NCBI GenBank assembly: GCA_022823225.1
Contig: JAJDXM010000085.1
Coordinates: forward strand, 84,798-148,797
Direction of reading: 5' to 3'
Length of the DNA stretch: 64,000 nucleotides
From: Gemmatimonadota bacterium
GTDB taxonomy: Bacteria; Gemmatimonadota; Gemmatimonadetes; Longimicrobiales; Gaopeijiaceae
Shown here: piece by piece, positions 29,501 through 37,242 of the stretch
How the letters are laid out: each line of letters starts with the position of its first letter
How positions within the stretch are numbered: the first letter of the stretch is position 1
Made by a program: the position numbers and the translations under genes
Notes under the pieces: generated by a model
The model's database searches: none
The model's input: only the letters and a program-made list of their open reading frames with translations
Told to the model about the DNA's origin: nothing

Positions 29501-29571
29501 CCGCACAACGGGGGGCGCGCGCTACGCCGCTCATCCGCGCGCCGGGTGTGCGCCGCCTTGCACGCCGCCAC
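26539..29571 (-). CDS. LptD-like outer-membrane LPS-assembly protein
   Basis: A 1010-residue outer-membrane beta-barrel related to LptD/OstA, which inserts LPS into the outer leaflet. A signal segment lies at about 28-49 (LYWAILAGACALPGGPSPLA). An OstA-like part follows (SVLTRDGRELSGDSLFFDEA, LVTFGEVANYKAQDGNDLKA, RFIYDLREQRG), then a long C-terminal barrel rich in alternating aromatic and polar residues. The GTG start is preceded by GGAGGAG at good spacing right after tatC. Unusual for the family: an acidic, Pro/Gly-rich insertion of about 75 residues within the barrel part (about 820-895). Confidence 0.8.
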   Translation of the reverse strand: MAACKAAHTRRADERRSARPPLCGFRRILYWAILAGACALPGGPSPLAAQVSDSLRAAMQERLERLDRRVGDSTGLLPDSLEEAEEDPSRDSTLLALLELEDYGLVEYRSEGASYDPLNSILMLLGSGGNSVLTRDGRELSGDSLFFDEAAGRLVTFGEVANYKAQDGNDLKADRFIYDLREQRGTALGASTEMGAMAGNWRVSGDFPSVSETISYGHDLLFTTCDKEHPHYHFVARRTKLTPSGWMVARNVVLYFGDVPVFWLPFLSQSTEQGRRTGLLPVRFSVNDIVRTSESYSRRVSNIGYYWAINDYADAQVGLDWWSGNYTALTGGLQYRWQRQFQDGRADFRQFWRENGGSELAFNARYNWQMSERTQLRLSARYASSSSFVRQNSFDPREVTQSIDSEGGYSRRFDWGNVALNAVRKHYLSDDRKELTLPSASVSLSTITLLPAPVSRARFYNNTTFSASGRLNRSVRDLPQQVLGENGFNFGLADTEAWRGGFSASLAAGALSVSQTMNFNRNVTLGIPDGFFTPGPPPSMGGIGSVADLQRPAFFPRLAEETGDYQADEVTWSTTINYQRNLVGSTTITPRLSLSGRSIRSDTSSVGSGYTAAPNRIAFGAQLKSDVYGFYAGGRVRHKFSPTFDYAYTPRTEPSEVQTAVFGPTGAQPRNEIVIGLNQTIEMRVGGEVEDSAAADAPIDRTAGPRRLPQSRKLSVLAWRTSAVTYDFEQASELGDLTRGFADNLKLQNQLSSDMLRGFTVSIEHDLFDDSGVSATGGSRVFAPVLSSMNLSFSLSNRTPVFGWLGSLLPGRGGARVAAESDEADAAGDDPEPAGETAGEEETGAGFGDPGPADPFGEDPAFEDPSGFESEDLGEATVVPGGRGRRGTGGGGGRRGGVGDWNTSLSYSLTRARGVDFGGSQMLQASLNFNPTENWSVRARSSYDIEAGVFNDHTITLQRNLHRWEADFSFRQTPSGNWSFVFEVALRDNRDLHFDYEQRATGRGGQGRRR

Positions 29572-29576
29572 CCGGC

Positions 29577-30497
29577 CTACTCCTCCGCGTCCGGGCCGGA
29601 GGGGCCGGTCGGCGCCGCCGGGTCACCGTGGTCGTAGGGCGTGGCATCCGGACTCACCGTCCCGGGCGCATCCACAGCCACCGAATCAGATGGCGGTGCG
29701 GCCTCCTCGACGGAGCCCTCCTTATCCTCGCGCTTCCGCCAAACCAGCACGGAAAGCAGGATGCCGAACTCGTAGAGTGCAACCATGGGAACCATCATCA
29801 GCAATGTCAGCAGCAGCAGGTCACCTGGTGAAATGATGCTGGCGACCACGAGGATCGCGACGATCGCGTGGCGCCGTTTGCTCCGCAGAAAGGCCGGCGT
29901 AATGACACGAAGCGCGCTCAGGACCAGAACCACCACCGGCAGTTCGAAGATGGCCCCGAACCCTATGTGGAGTCTGACGACGTAACCGTAGTAGAGGTTT
30001 GCCGTGTAGTCCGACTCCATGGTGGTTTGCATGAAGTTTCCGAAGAACTGCAGGGACACCGGCAGGGCGATGTAATAGGCCATGGCCACGCCCGCAAGAA
30101 AGAGCACGAGACCCAGCCACAGCGCGGGTACGATAGCCCTTTTTTCGCGCTTTTCGAGCGCGGGCGCCAGAAACACCCAGGTCTGATAGAAGATGATGGG
30201 AGACGAGAGCACGAGCCCGATCGAGAACGACAGGTACAGGAAGACGTAGAACGAGTGCAGGGGCGCCAGGTTGCTGAGCATGTAGTCCGGGCCGTGCACC
30301 TCCCGAAGGGGCTGCACGAGGAGAACGTCGATCTGGTATCGCTGGACCAGCAGCATCCCGATCGCGGTGCCGATCAGCAGCGCCAGCAGGCTCCACAGGA
30401 TCCTCCAGCGCAGCTCTTCCAGGTGGTCCAGGAAGGGCATTTCGGCCTTGGGGTTGTTCCGCAACCGCGAAAGGAGGCCGTCCCGCAGTCGATCCAT
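29577..30497 (-). CDS. tatC: Sec-independent translocase protein TatC
   Basis: Receptor subunit of twin-arginine export. The 306-residue product begins with MPFLDHLEELRWRILWSL, the conserved TatC N-terminus, has six membrane segments, and carries SFSIGLVLSSPIIFYQTWVF with the FY/QxW pattern of the family. A charged C-terminal tail of about 55 residues (DKEGSVEEAAPPSDSVAVD) is longer than usual. The ATG overlaps the nrdR stop by one base (TGATG). Confidence 0.95.
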   Translation of the reverse strand: MDRLRDGLLSRLRNNPKAEMPFLDHLEELRWRILWSLLALLIGTAIGMLLVQRYQIDVLLVQPLREVHGPDYMLSNLAPLHSFYVFLYLSFSIGLVLSSPIIFYQTWVFLAPALEKREKRAIVPALWLGLVLFLAGVAMAYYIALPVSLQFFGNFMQTTMESDYTANLYYGYVVRLHIGFGAIFELPVVVLVLSALRVITPAFLRSKRRHAIVAILVVASIISPGDLLLLTLLMMVPMVALYEFGILLSVLVWRKREDKEGSVEEAAPPSDSVAVDAPGTVSPDATPYDHGDPAAPTGPSGPDAEE

Positions 30498-31021
30498 CAG
30501 TCTCCCCCGCTCCCCCGTTCGGCGGCGAGCGGCAATTCGCGCTGGACCCTTTCGCGCGCCTCTCGCCGCTCCCGGATGATCAATTCGTCCACAGCTTCCT
30601 GAAACTCGTCAATGTGCTCGAAATTCCGGTATACGGACGCATAGCGGATGTAGGCCACGCGGTCCAGAGGCTTGAGCTCCTCCATGACCGCTTCGCCGAT
30701 CGACGACGACGGAATCTCGACCCTCGCGGACCCGGTGAGCGCGTCCTCGACCCGGTCGACCAGGGCCTCGATCTCGGCAGGCGACACCGGGCGCTTCGCG
30801 CAGGCCGTGGCGATCCCGGCCCGCATCTTGTTCCGCTTGAAGGCCTCGGCGCTCCCGTCCCGCTTTGCCACCTGAAGGGGCCGCCGCTCCACGTGCTCGT
30901 AGGTGGTGAAGCGCTGGCCGCAAACGAGGCACTCGCGCCGCCGGCGCACCGCCCTCCCGCCTCGGGCGGACCGGGTATCGACCACCCGGGTCGAACTGGA
31001 GTCACAGTGTGGGCAACACAT
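30497..31021 (-). CDS. nrdR: Transcriptional repressor NrdR
   Basis: ATP/dATP-sensing repressor of ribonucleotide reductase genes. The 174-residue product has the zinc ribbon MCCPHCDSSSTRVVDTR with CLVCGQRFTTYE, then the ATP-cone (RDGSAEAFKRNKM, YIRYASVYRNFEHIDEF). No ribonucleotide reductase gene and no obvious NrdR box is in the window. It sits 29 bp downstream of cpoB and overlaps tatC by one base. Confidence 0.96.
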   Translation of the reverse strand: MCCPHCDSSSTRVVDTRSARGGRAVRRRRECLVCGQRFTTYEHVERRPLQVAKRDGSAEAFKRNKMRAGIATACAKRPVSPAEIEALVDRVEDALTGSARVEIPSSSIGEAVMEELKPLDRVAYIRYASVYRNFEHIDEFQEAVDELIIRERREARERVQRELPLAAERGSGGD

Positions 31022-31050
31022 CGGCGGACGGCCTCAGGACCCCGTGGTGG

Positions 31051-31896
31051 TCAGGGAATCTCGTCGAGCCTGGCGCGTGCCTGCTCCGCGACGCTGTGGT
31101 CCGGGAACGAATCGATCACCTGCAGCAGGAGCGCCCGGGCCTGCTCGAACTCCTCCAGGCTGATATACACCACGGCTGCGCGGTAGAGCGCGTTCGGGAC
31201 CTGTTCCGATTCCGGGTAGCGTTCGGGAATGCTGAGGTAGGTGTCAATGGCCTCCCGCGGCTCTTCCTCCCTGATGCTCACCTGGCCGAGATACAGCAGC
31301 GCCCGCGGAGCGTTGTCGCTGTTCGGATAGAACTCCATGAACTGCTCGAAGGCCATGCGCGCGACCTGGCTCTCGGATTCGAAGAGCCGCACGGCCGCGT
31401 CGAACTCCTCCGCCTCGAAGCTGGCCGCGTCCGTCGCCGGCATCGGCCCGTCCGCCACGACAAGCCCGAGCGAGTCGACTCCGAGCCGGTCGACCTTGTC
31501 GCTCAGCGCCTGGAAGTCGCCGCGCAGATCTCCGAAGCCCCTCTGGAGTTCGGTCAGGGTGTACTGATTCTGACCGACGATCTCGCCAAACTGCAATATG
31601 GCCGCCTCAATGCGGGCGAGGTCCCGGCTGAGCGTGCCCCTGACGTCCAGAACGGATTCGGAGGCGGCCGCCACCGAGTCGAGGGCCTGGCGGTTGCCGC
31701 GCTGCACGGCGAGGCTCAGGTCCTCGAAGGCGGCGCTCTGGGCCTCGTCCATCCTGCGGATCTCGTCCCGGAGATCGACGAGATCGCGCTTGGTGGCACA
31801 GGCCGCCGTGGCGCCCGCGAGGGCGAGCATCCCGACGGCCAGTCGGCAGTAGCCCCGGGAACGGGATGCCACCGGGCTGGCGGTCCGCCGGGTCAT
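31051..31896 (-). CDS. cpoB: Cell division coordinator CpoB / YbgF-type TPR lipoprotein
   Basis: Tol-Pal associated protein coordinating outer-membrane constriction and peptidoglycan synthesis. The 281-residue product has an N-terminal hydrophobic segment with a lipobox-like end (GATAAC, Cys about 33), a coiled-coil region (about 40-135), and three TPR-like repeats (about 155-275: ARMAFEQFMEFYPNSD, AIDTYLSIPERYPES, ARALLLQVIDSFPDH). E. coli CpoB is periplasmic and not lipidated, so lipidation here is inferred. It is 18 bp downstream of pal. Confidence 0.85.
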   Translation of the reverse strand: MTRRTASPVASRSRGYCRLAVGMLALAGATAACATKRDLVDLRDEIRRMDEAQSAAFEDLSLAVQRGNRQALDSVAAASESVLDVRGTLSRDLARIEAAILQFGEIVGQNQYTLTELQRGFGDLRGDFQALSDKVDRLGVDSLGLVVADGPMPATDAASFEAEEFDAAVRLFESESQVARMAFEQFMEFYPNSDNAPRALLYLGQVSIREEEPREAIDTYLSIPERYPESEQVPNALYRAAVVYISLEEFEQARALLLQVIDSFPDHSVAEQARARLDEIP

Positions 31897-31914
31897 GGGG
31901 CGGCGCGGAGCCTG

Positions 31915-32514
31915 CTAGCCCCCGACGATGGCGTCGCCGCCCGCCGTGATGACGAACTCGACCCGCCGGTTGAGCGCCCAGGCGTCCTCGTTGGAGCCCT
32001 GCATCGCCGGCTGCTCTTCGCCGTAGGACACGGAGGTGAAGCGATCGGCGCTGATCCCGAATCCGGTCAGGAACTGGATCACCGATTCGGCACGCTCGTT
32101 TCCGAGTGCGATGTTGTACTCGGAGGTGCCGCGCTCGTCGGCGTGGCCTTCCATGCGCAGCATCACTCCGGGGTTGGCGCGCAGAATCTCCATCTTGGCG
32201 CGCAGGGCGGTCTCGGTGTCGGTCCGGATGTTCGACTCGTCGTAGTCGAAGTAGACGGCCTGCATCAGGGTGTTGCGCGCGGCGGCGGCTCGCCTCGCGG
32301 TCTCCCTTGCCTCCGCCTCCCGCTCCGCCTGCAGCCGAGCCTGCTCCGCATTGTAGGCCCGGATCGAGTCCTCTATCCTCTGCGCCTCAGCGAGTTCCTC
32401 GGGCGTCGGACCGGTCGGCGCCGGGTCCTCCATGACCTGCTCCTGTCCTCCACCGCAACCGATGACCAGCAGCGAAACCGCAAGGGCGACGAGAACGAAA
32501 CGAGGATTAGACAT
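31915..32514 (-). CDS. pal: Peptidoglycan-associated lipoprotein Pal
   Basis: Outer-membrane lipoprotein that binds peptidoglycan through its OmpA-like domain. The 199-residue product has lipobox LVIGC (Cys 20), a charged helical linker (about 35-82), and an OmpA C-domain with MEGHADERGTSEYNIALG and NERAESVIQFL. ATG 32514 follows GGAGCAGGC. A promoter-like pair lies upstream in the tolB-pal gap, so pal may be expressed separately from tolB as well as with it. Confidence 0.95.
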   Translation of the reverse strand: MSNPRFVLVALAVSLLVIGCGGGQEQVMEDPAPTGPTPEELAEAQRIEDSIRAYNAEQARLQAEREAEARETARRAAAARNTLMQAVYFDYDESNIRTDTETALRAKMEILRANPGVMLRMEGHADERGTSEYNIALGNERAESVIQFLTGFGISADRFTSVSYGEEQPAMQGSNEDAWALNRRVEFVITAGGDAIVGG

Positions 32515-32577
32515 GCCTGCTCCCAGTGGTACAAGTGAGAAATCCGGTGCGGACCCAAAAGGGTCTCCGACACGTGT

Positions 32578-32606
32578 TATATAGGCGATTCGCCATGAGT
32601 ATGCAA
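32578..32606 (-). promoter_or_regulatory. Putative sigma70 promoter for pal
   Basis: On the minus strand TTGCAT (32606-32601), a 17-base spacer and TATATA (32583-32578) form a near-consensus promoter about 65 bases before the pal ATG. A small hairpin GACCC-TTTT-GGGTC lies in the leader just after it. The unusually AT-rich -10 in such GC-rich DNA supports a real signal. Confidence 0.55.
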
Positions 32607-32625
32607 GAGAACCCGGGGCGCATCG

Positions 32626-34116
32626 TCAGCGGATCCCTCCCTGCGGCCCGCCGCGGGTCGACCGGGACGCTCCATCGGCTCCGAGGGACGGGGACCAGTC
32701 GGTGTCCTCGGCGTCCACATTCGCCACCAGAACCCGGGTCCGCCCGGTAACCGAGTCGACGACGAACACGCCGGTACCGTTGCTCCGCTCACCGATGAAG
32801 ACGATGTGCCGCCCGTCGGGGGCCCAGCTCGGATCCTCGTTGTTGCCTTCCCGGGTCAGCTGTGTGAGGCGGCTGCCGCCCTCGTCGAGGTCGGCGATGA
32901 AGATGTGGTAGCGCGCGTACGTCCCGCGCCCCTGGATCCGCCCGGCGAAGGCGACCTGATCGGCCAGGGGCGACCAGTCGGGGTCGGTGAAAAACCCTCC
33001 CTGGCCGTACCTGTAGGGGGACAGAGTCTGCGGGCGCCCGCCCTCCGACGGCATGATCAATACCTGCGGCGTGTGGGAGCCGAAACGGAGGGAGACGAAC
33101 ACGATCGAACGGCCATCCCGGGAATAGCTGGGCTGGACGTTCTCCGAGAGCCCCGAGACCAGCTGACGCAGACAGCAGTCGTCACGGATGTTGTAGCTGA
33201 ACAGGCCATCGACGCTGCGGCTCATCAGCCTGAAGACGATCTCGCCGCCGTGCGGATGGTACGCGGGCATGTGATGTTGGCCTTCATTTGCCGGCCCGAT
33301 GCTGCGCTCGGTGTTCCGGGCCAGGTCCAGCTCGAAGATCCTGGGCACCCCCGTCTTGTAGGAGGTATACGCGATCCGGGCGCCGTCGGGCGACCACGCG
33401 GGCGAAATCGCGAGGTCACTGTCCCAGGTCAGGCGTCTCAGGTTCGCTCCGTCGGAGTCGACCATGTAGAGTTCCTTGCTGTCCGGGTCCCCGAAGGGGC
33501 GCATCCGGAAGACGATCCTGCTGGCCGCCATTCCCTGCTCGCCCGTGACCCACATTACCACCTGGTCGGAGACCCTGTGGACCGCCATTCGGAAGTCCGG
33601 ATGGTCCGGCGCGGGCAGGGGAACCCGGGTGCGGGCGCGCAGGTCGGCCGTGACGATGTCGTGCAGTTCGACCGAAAGGAACCGCGAGCCGGCAACGCGC
33701 TCCACCCTGCCGGTCAGCAGCCAGTCGACGCCGTACTGGTCCCAGAATCCGTACTCCACGCCTTCATCGCTGAACACCGCGGGAAGGGAGTCGACGATGA
33801 CGAAACGGTCGCTGTAGTCCAGATCGCGGGCCAGGATGGCGCCCACCCTCTCGCCCACCTCGGGGCTGTCGCCGGTCGTGGCGATCGGCAGGATGGCGAT
33901 GGGGGGCACGTAGCGGTTTTCGTAGAGCAGCGTCAGGGCCACTCCCGGTATCACGCCTTCCTCCTGGGCGGCGAGCAGTGCCGGCGCGACTGCCACGGCG
34001 GCTGTCGCCAGCGCCGGAATCCCGGCTCGCCGGCCGTGCGCGACGATGCTCGCAAGGAATGCCGTCCGTGGCGGCCGACGGGACTGCGTCAGTGTGCGCA
34101 CTGCGGTTTCCATCAT
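32626..34116 (-). CDS. tolB: Tol-Pal system beta-propeller protein TolB
   Basis: Periplasmic TolB links Pal and TolA. The 496-residue product has an N-terminal signal region (about 30-50), a TolB N-domain (VPPIAILPIATTGDS, about 75-90 on) and a C-terminal WD40-like propeller with repeats such as SPAWSPDGARIAYTSYKTG, PSYSRDGRSIVFVSLRFG and PSWAPDGRHIVFIG. Start ATG 34116 is preceded by GGAGGAGGGTGAACG; a second ATG follows at once. It overlaps the TonB/TolA-like gene (ATGATGG). Confidence 0.93.
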   Translation of the reverse strand: MMETAVRTLTQSRRPPRTAFLASIVAHGRRAGIPALATAAVAVAPALLAAQEEGVIPGVALTLLYENRYVPPIAILPIATTGDSPEVGERVGAILARDLDYSDRFVIVDSLPAVFSDEGVEYGFWDQYGVDWLLTGRVERVAGSRFLSVELHDIVTADLRARTRVPLPAPDHPDFRMAVHRVSDQVVMWVTGEQGMAASRIVFRMRPFGDPDSKELYMVDSDGANLRRLTWDSDLAISPAWSPDGARIAYTSYKTGVPRIFELDLARNTERSIGPANEGQHHMPAYHPHGGEIVFRLMSRSVDGLFSYNIRDDCCLRQLVSGLSENVQPSYSRDGRSIVFVSLRFGSHTPQVLIMPSEGGRPQTLSPYRYGQGGFFTDPDWSPLADQVAFAGRIQGRGTYARYHIFIADLDEGGSRLTQLTREGNNEDPSWAPDGRHIVFIGERSNGTGVFVVDSVTGRTRVLVANVDAEDTDWSPSLGADGASRSTRGGPQGGIR

Positions 34117-34922
34117 CGTTCACCCTCCTCCCCGGACGGTTCGAATTGCCCGCCCCTGGGGCGCAGCTCGAGTATGATCGGCAGTACATCGAAAGGGTAG
34201 TCTTCGGGCAGTGGCCCGAGCCGGTTCTGCTTGCCCGCGCATTCGATCGCCTCAAGGGCCTGCCAATCGAAGGTCGTGCGCCCGGAACTCCGTACGACGT
34301 CGAAGCCCGTGGTTCGGCCGTCCCTTTCGATTTCGAACTGGACCGTTGCCACGCGGTCCTCCGTCGTGCGGAGGCACCGCTCTATCTGCCGCAGGATGTT
34401 GGCGAAGTACTCCGGATGCTCGGCCTTGAAGCCTTCCTGCCGGACCTGGAGCTGCTCGAAGCTGAGCTGCTCTTCTTCCTCCTCCTCCACCTCCTCGGTT
34501 TCGACCGGGACCGGGGTTTCGTCTGCGGGTGGGGGTTCCTCGGGCTCGGGCTCGGGAGGGGTCTCCGTGGAGTCGGGCTCCGGCTCGGGTTCCGGCTCGG
34601 GCTCCTCGTCCTCGAGCAGGGGGAGCGGGTCTTCCTCCTCCCGGACCGTCGGTTCGGGTTCCTCGGGCGTCTCCACCACCAGCTCGTCCTCTGCCGCCGG
34701 CGGCTCCGGCTCTTCGGGCGGGGGCGTACGGGGCGGAGGAGTACGCATGATTTCGAGTTCCATGACCCGGTAGTAGAGCCGGTCCGGCTGGAGCGCCGGA
34801 ACCACCCAGAAGACCGCCACCAGGGCGATCAGGTGAATCAGGAGCGACATCCCCAGGGAGCGGGCGCCCAGCGGCCTGCGCGCGCCGCCGAAGAACGGAG
34901 AATGCCCGGAGGAGGAACTCAT
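34113..34922 (-). CDS. TonB/TolA-like energy transducer
   Basis: Links the inner-membrane TolQR motor to the envelope. The 269-residue product has one N-terminal membrane segment (MSLLIHLIALVAVFWVV, about 25-41), a long Pro/Glu-rich extended linker (about 60-165, including a PEPEPEPEP run), and a C-terminal TonB-like domain (about 190-255: VATVQFEIERDGRTTGFDVV). Position between tolR and tolB argues that it fills the TolA role, while the C-terminal domain looks more like TonB. It overlaps both neighbours by four bases. Confidence 0.85.
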   Translation of the reverse strand: MSSSSGHSPFFGGARRPLGARSLGMSLLIHLIALVAVFWVVPALQPDRLYYRVMELEIMRTPPPRTPPPEEPEPPAAEDELVVETPEEPEPTVREEEDPLPLLEDEEPEPEPEPEPDSTETPPEPEPEEPPPADETPVPVETEEVEEEEEEQLSFEQLQVRQEGFKAEHPEYFANILRQIERCLRTTEDRVATVQFEIERDGRTTGFDVVRSSGRTTFDWQALEAIECAGKQNRLGPLPEDYPFDVLPIILELRPRGGQFEPSGEEGER

Positions 34923-35332
34923 CGGATGACCTCTTCCAGGATCAGGACGGGCGTCGCCCCTTCGGAATCCACGACATCCAGCAATGTCGCCATGATTCCG
35001 TAGTGGGCCAGCGAATCCCCCCTCAGCACCACCAACTCCAGTTCGCCCGCCCGGATCAACTGGCGCAGCGCAGCGGGCGCCTCGTCGCGCGGCACCGGCA
35101 ACTCGCCGAAGAAGATCGAGTCGGGAGGGCGCACCGAGACGGTAAGCTGATTCTCGTTCGCCTCGATGTAGCCCGGGTCGCCGCGCGGCAGGTTCAGCTC
35201 GATCCCTCCCTGCATCACGGGCGCGGTGATGATGAAGATGACGAGCAGGGTGAAGGCCACGTCGACCAGGCTGGTCACGTTGATCTCGGCGCGCACCGGG
35301 AGGGGGGAGCGCTCCACGCCGCGCTTCCTCAT
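34919..35332 (-). CDS. tolR: ExbD/TolR family proton-channel protein
   Basis: Stator component with TolQ. The 137-residue product has a single membrane helix with the key aspartate in TSLVDVAFTLLVIFIITAP (about 20-38) and a periplasmic domain with INVTSLVD preceding it. Context with tolB and pal supports TolR over ExbD. It starts 19 bp after tolQ. Confidence 0.92.
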   Translation of the reverse strand: MRKRGVERSPLPVRAEINVTSLVDVAFTLLVIFIITAPVMQGGIELNLPRGDPGYIEANENQLTVSVRPPDSIFFGELPVPRDEAPAALRQLIRAGELELVVLRGDSLAHYGIMATLLDVVDSEGATPVLILEEVIR

Positions 35333-35351
35333 GCCGGTCCGTTCCCTGCCG

Positions 35352-36047
35352 TCATACGAAGCCGTCCTTGGCCAGACTCCCGATGAACTCGCTGGCGAAC
35401 CCCTCGAACTCTCCCAACACGAGATTCAGGCGCGCCGCGAAATGGTTGTAGGCGATCACCGAGGGGATGGCCACGGCAAGGCCGATCACGGTCGTGACAA
35501 GGGCCTCGGCCACCCCGGGCGCGACCGCCCCGATGTTCGCCGAACCCGCCTGCGTGATCCCGATGAAGGTGTTCATGACGCCGATCACCGTCCCCATGAG
35601 TCCGAGCAGCGGCGAGACCGAGCCGATGACCGCGAGCCAGTTGAGCCCGTGCCCAAGATCGTCGATCTCCTCCGCCTCGATCTTTTCGATCACCATGCGG
35701 AGCGCCTCGAGCTGCGTGAGCGAGAGTCCGGCGGCATGACCTTTCCCGCCGAGCGCACCCGGCCGCAGGTCGTCGAAGAAGCCGAGTCCGCCCTGAAAGA
35801 GGCGCGTATAGGGAGACGGCGGAAGCTTCTGAACCGCCTGGTACGCTTCGCCCAGGTTCGTCACGGACCCGAGGTGCGCCAGGAACCGGTCCCCCTCGGC
35901 GCGCACGCTGCGGAAGTGCCGGACCTTGGCGATGATCACCCAGAGGGAAACAACCGAGAAGAGACCCAGCACACCCAGCACGACGTGGGTCGGCGGGCTC
36001 GCCCCCACGATCATGTCGAGCATGCTGCGGGGCGTATCGGGCTGCAT
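35352..36047 (-). CDS. tolQ: MotA/TolQ/ExbB family proton-channel protein
   Basis: Proton-channel subunit driving the Tol system. The 231-residue product has three membrane segments (about 21-43, 130-155 and 170-192) and the signature SVSPLLGLMGTVIGVMNTF, followed by EALVTTVIGLAVAIPSVIAYN. ATG 36047 has AAGGG seven bases upstream and is preferred; a GTG at 36062 overlapping the epimerase stop (GTGA) is also possible. Confidence 0.93.
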   Translation of the reverse strand: MQPDTPRSMLDMIVGASPPTHVVLGVLGLFSVVSLWVIIAKVRHFRSVRAEGDRFLAHLGSVTNLGEAYQAVQKLPPSPYTRLFQGGLGFFDDLRPGALGGKGHAAGLSLTQLEALRMVIEKIEAEEIDDLGHGLNWLAVIGSVSPLLGLMGTVIGVMNTFIGITQAGSANIGAVAPGVAEALVTTVIGLAVAIPSVIAYNHFAARLNLVLGEFEGFASEFIGSLAKDGFV

Positions 36048-36058
36048 GAGCGTACCCT

Positions 36059-37081
36059 TCACCCGGTTGGCGCCGCGGCCCGCGACGACGCGATATCACA
36101 GAAGGTGCGCGCCAGGCCGTCGGCGAGCGAGTGCCTGGGCGACCATCCCATCGCCCGGAGCCGCCCCGTCGCCAGCACACTCCGCCTGAGCTCCCCGGGC
36201 CGGGCCGCCCGGTGCGCGCGCCCGGGCCGCACACCGGCGGCCTCCTCAAGGATGGCCGCCAGCGTGTTGACGCTGGTCGCGACCTCCGTGCCCACGTTGT
36301 AGGCTCTCGCGTCCAGCCCTTCCCCGTCCTCGAGCGGCATGTCCGCCGCCACCAGGTTGGCGCGCGCCACGTCCTCGACATGGATGTAGTCCCGCGTCTG
36401 TTCGCCGTCGCCGTAAATGATCAGGGGCTCCCTCTCGATCAGGCGGTTGGAGAATATGGCCACCACGCCGGCCTCCCCACTGGGATCCTGCCGCGGGCCA
36501 TAAACGTTGCCGTAGCGCAGCGCTACGTACTCGAGGCCATGCACCGCACGGTAGTAGCCGAGGTAGTATTCCCCGGCGAGCTTCGACACTCCGTAGGGGG
36601 ACAGCGGACGCTTGGCCGCACTCTCCGGGGTGGGATTCGCATCCGGTTCGCCGTAGACCACCCCCCCGCTGGAAACGAAGACCACGCGGCGCGTTCCGGC
36701 CGCGCGCGCGCCCTCCAGGATATTGAGGAGCCCGGCGATGTTCACGGCGGCGTCCGCGACGGGATCGGCGACCGAAACGCGTACATCGATCTGGGCCGCG
36801 TGGTGGTTGATCAGGTCGAAGCCGACATCGCGAATCAGCTCCCTGGCGCGCGGATCGGCGATGTCCATCCGGACGAACTCGGCGTCGGCCGGCACGTTGG
36901 ACAATCGCCCCGAAGAGAGGTCGTCGATCACCCAGACGCGATCGCCCCGCGCGATATGGGCGTCCGCCGTGTGACTCCCAACGAAGCCCGCACCGCCAGT
37001 GACCAGGACCCTCCGACTCGAACCGGAAATCGTCTCCAGACTCCTCCCCTTTCGCTGTGGTCGGACCGGCCGCCAGCGCAA
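36059..37081 (-). CDS. NAD-dependent epimerase (UDP-glucose 4-epimerase type)
   Basis: Extended short-chain dehydrogenase acting on a nucleotide sugar, probably feeding surface polysaccharide. The 340-residue product has VLVTGGAGFVGSH (NAD binding), HHAAQIDVRVSV, catalytic SSGGVVYGE and YGVSKLAGEYYLGYY (YxxxK), and RYGNVYGPRQDP. The substrate is not certain. The start is unclear: the best Shine-Dalgarno (GGGGAGGAG) leads only to CTG or ATT codons near the conserved N-terminus; TTG 37081 is the nearest standard start. It overlaps tolQ if the GTG start of tolQ is used. Confidence 0.88.
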   Translation of the reverse strand: MRWRPVRPQRKGRSLETISGSSRRVLVTGGAGFVGSHTADAHIARGDRVWVIDDLSSGRLSNVPADAEFVRMDIADPRARELIRDVGFDLINHHAAQIDVRVSVADPVADAAVNIAGLLNILEGARAAGTRRVVFVSSGGVVYGEPDANPTPESAAKRPLSPYGVSKLAGEYYLGYYRAVHGLEYVALRYGNVYGPRQDPSGEAGVVAIFSNRLIEREPLIIYGDGEQTRDYIHVEDVARANLVAADMPLEDGEGLDARAYNVGTEVATSVNTLAAILEEAAGVRPGRAHRAARPGELRRSVLATGRLRAMGWSPRHSLADGLARTFCDIASSRAAAPTG

Positions 37082-37242
37082 CAGATCCCGTCCGCGGACG
37101 GCTGCCGCGTTTGTATACGCTAATCAAAACCGGGATGGTTGGTAACGGACGCTCCCCTTGGTGGTGCAAAGCGGCCGTCCATGACGTATTATGTCACCGT
37201 GCCCAGCCGGAACTGGAACCGCGGGGATTCAGCCAACGCAAC

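Noticed and set aside
34560..34620. Tandem repeat resembling a minisatellite in the TonB/TolA-like gene
   Set aside because: It encodes the expected Glu-Pro periplasmic linker of TonB-type proteins, so it is explained by protein function.
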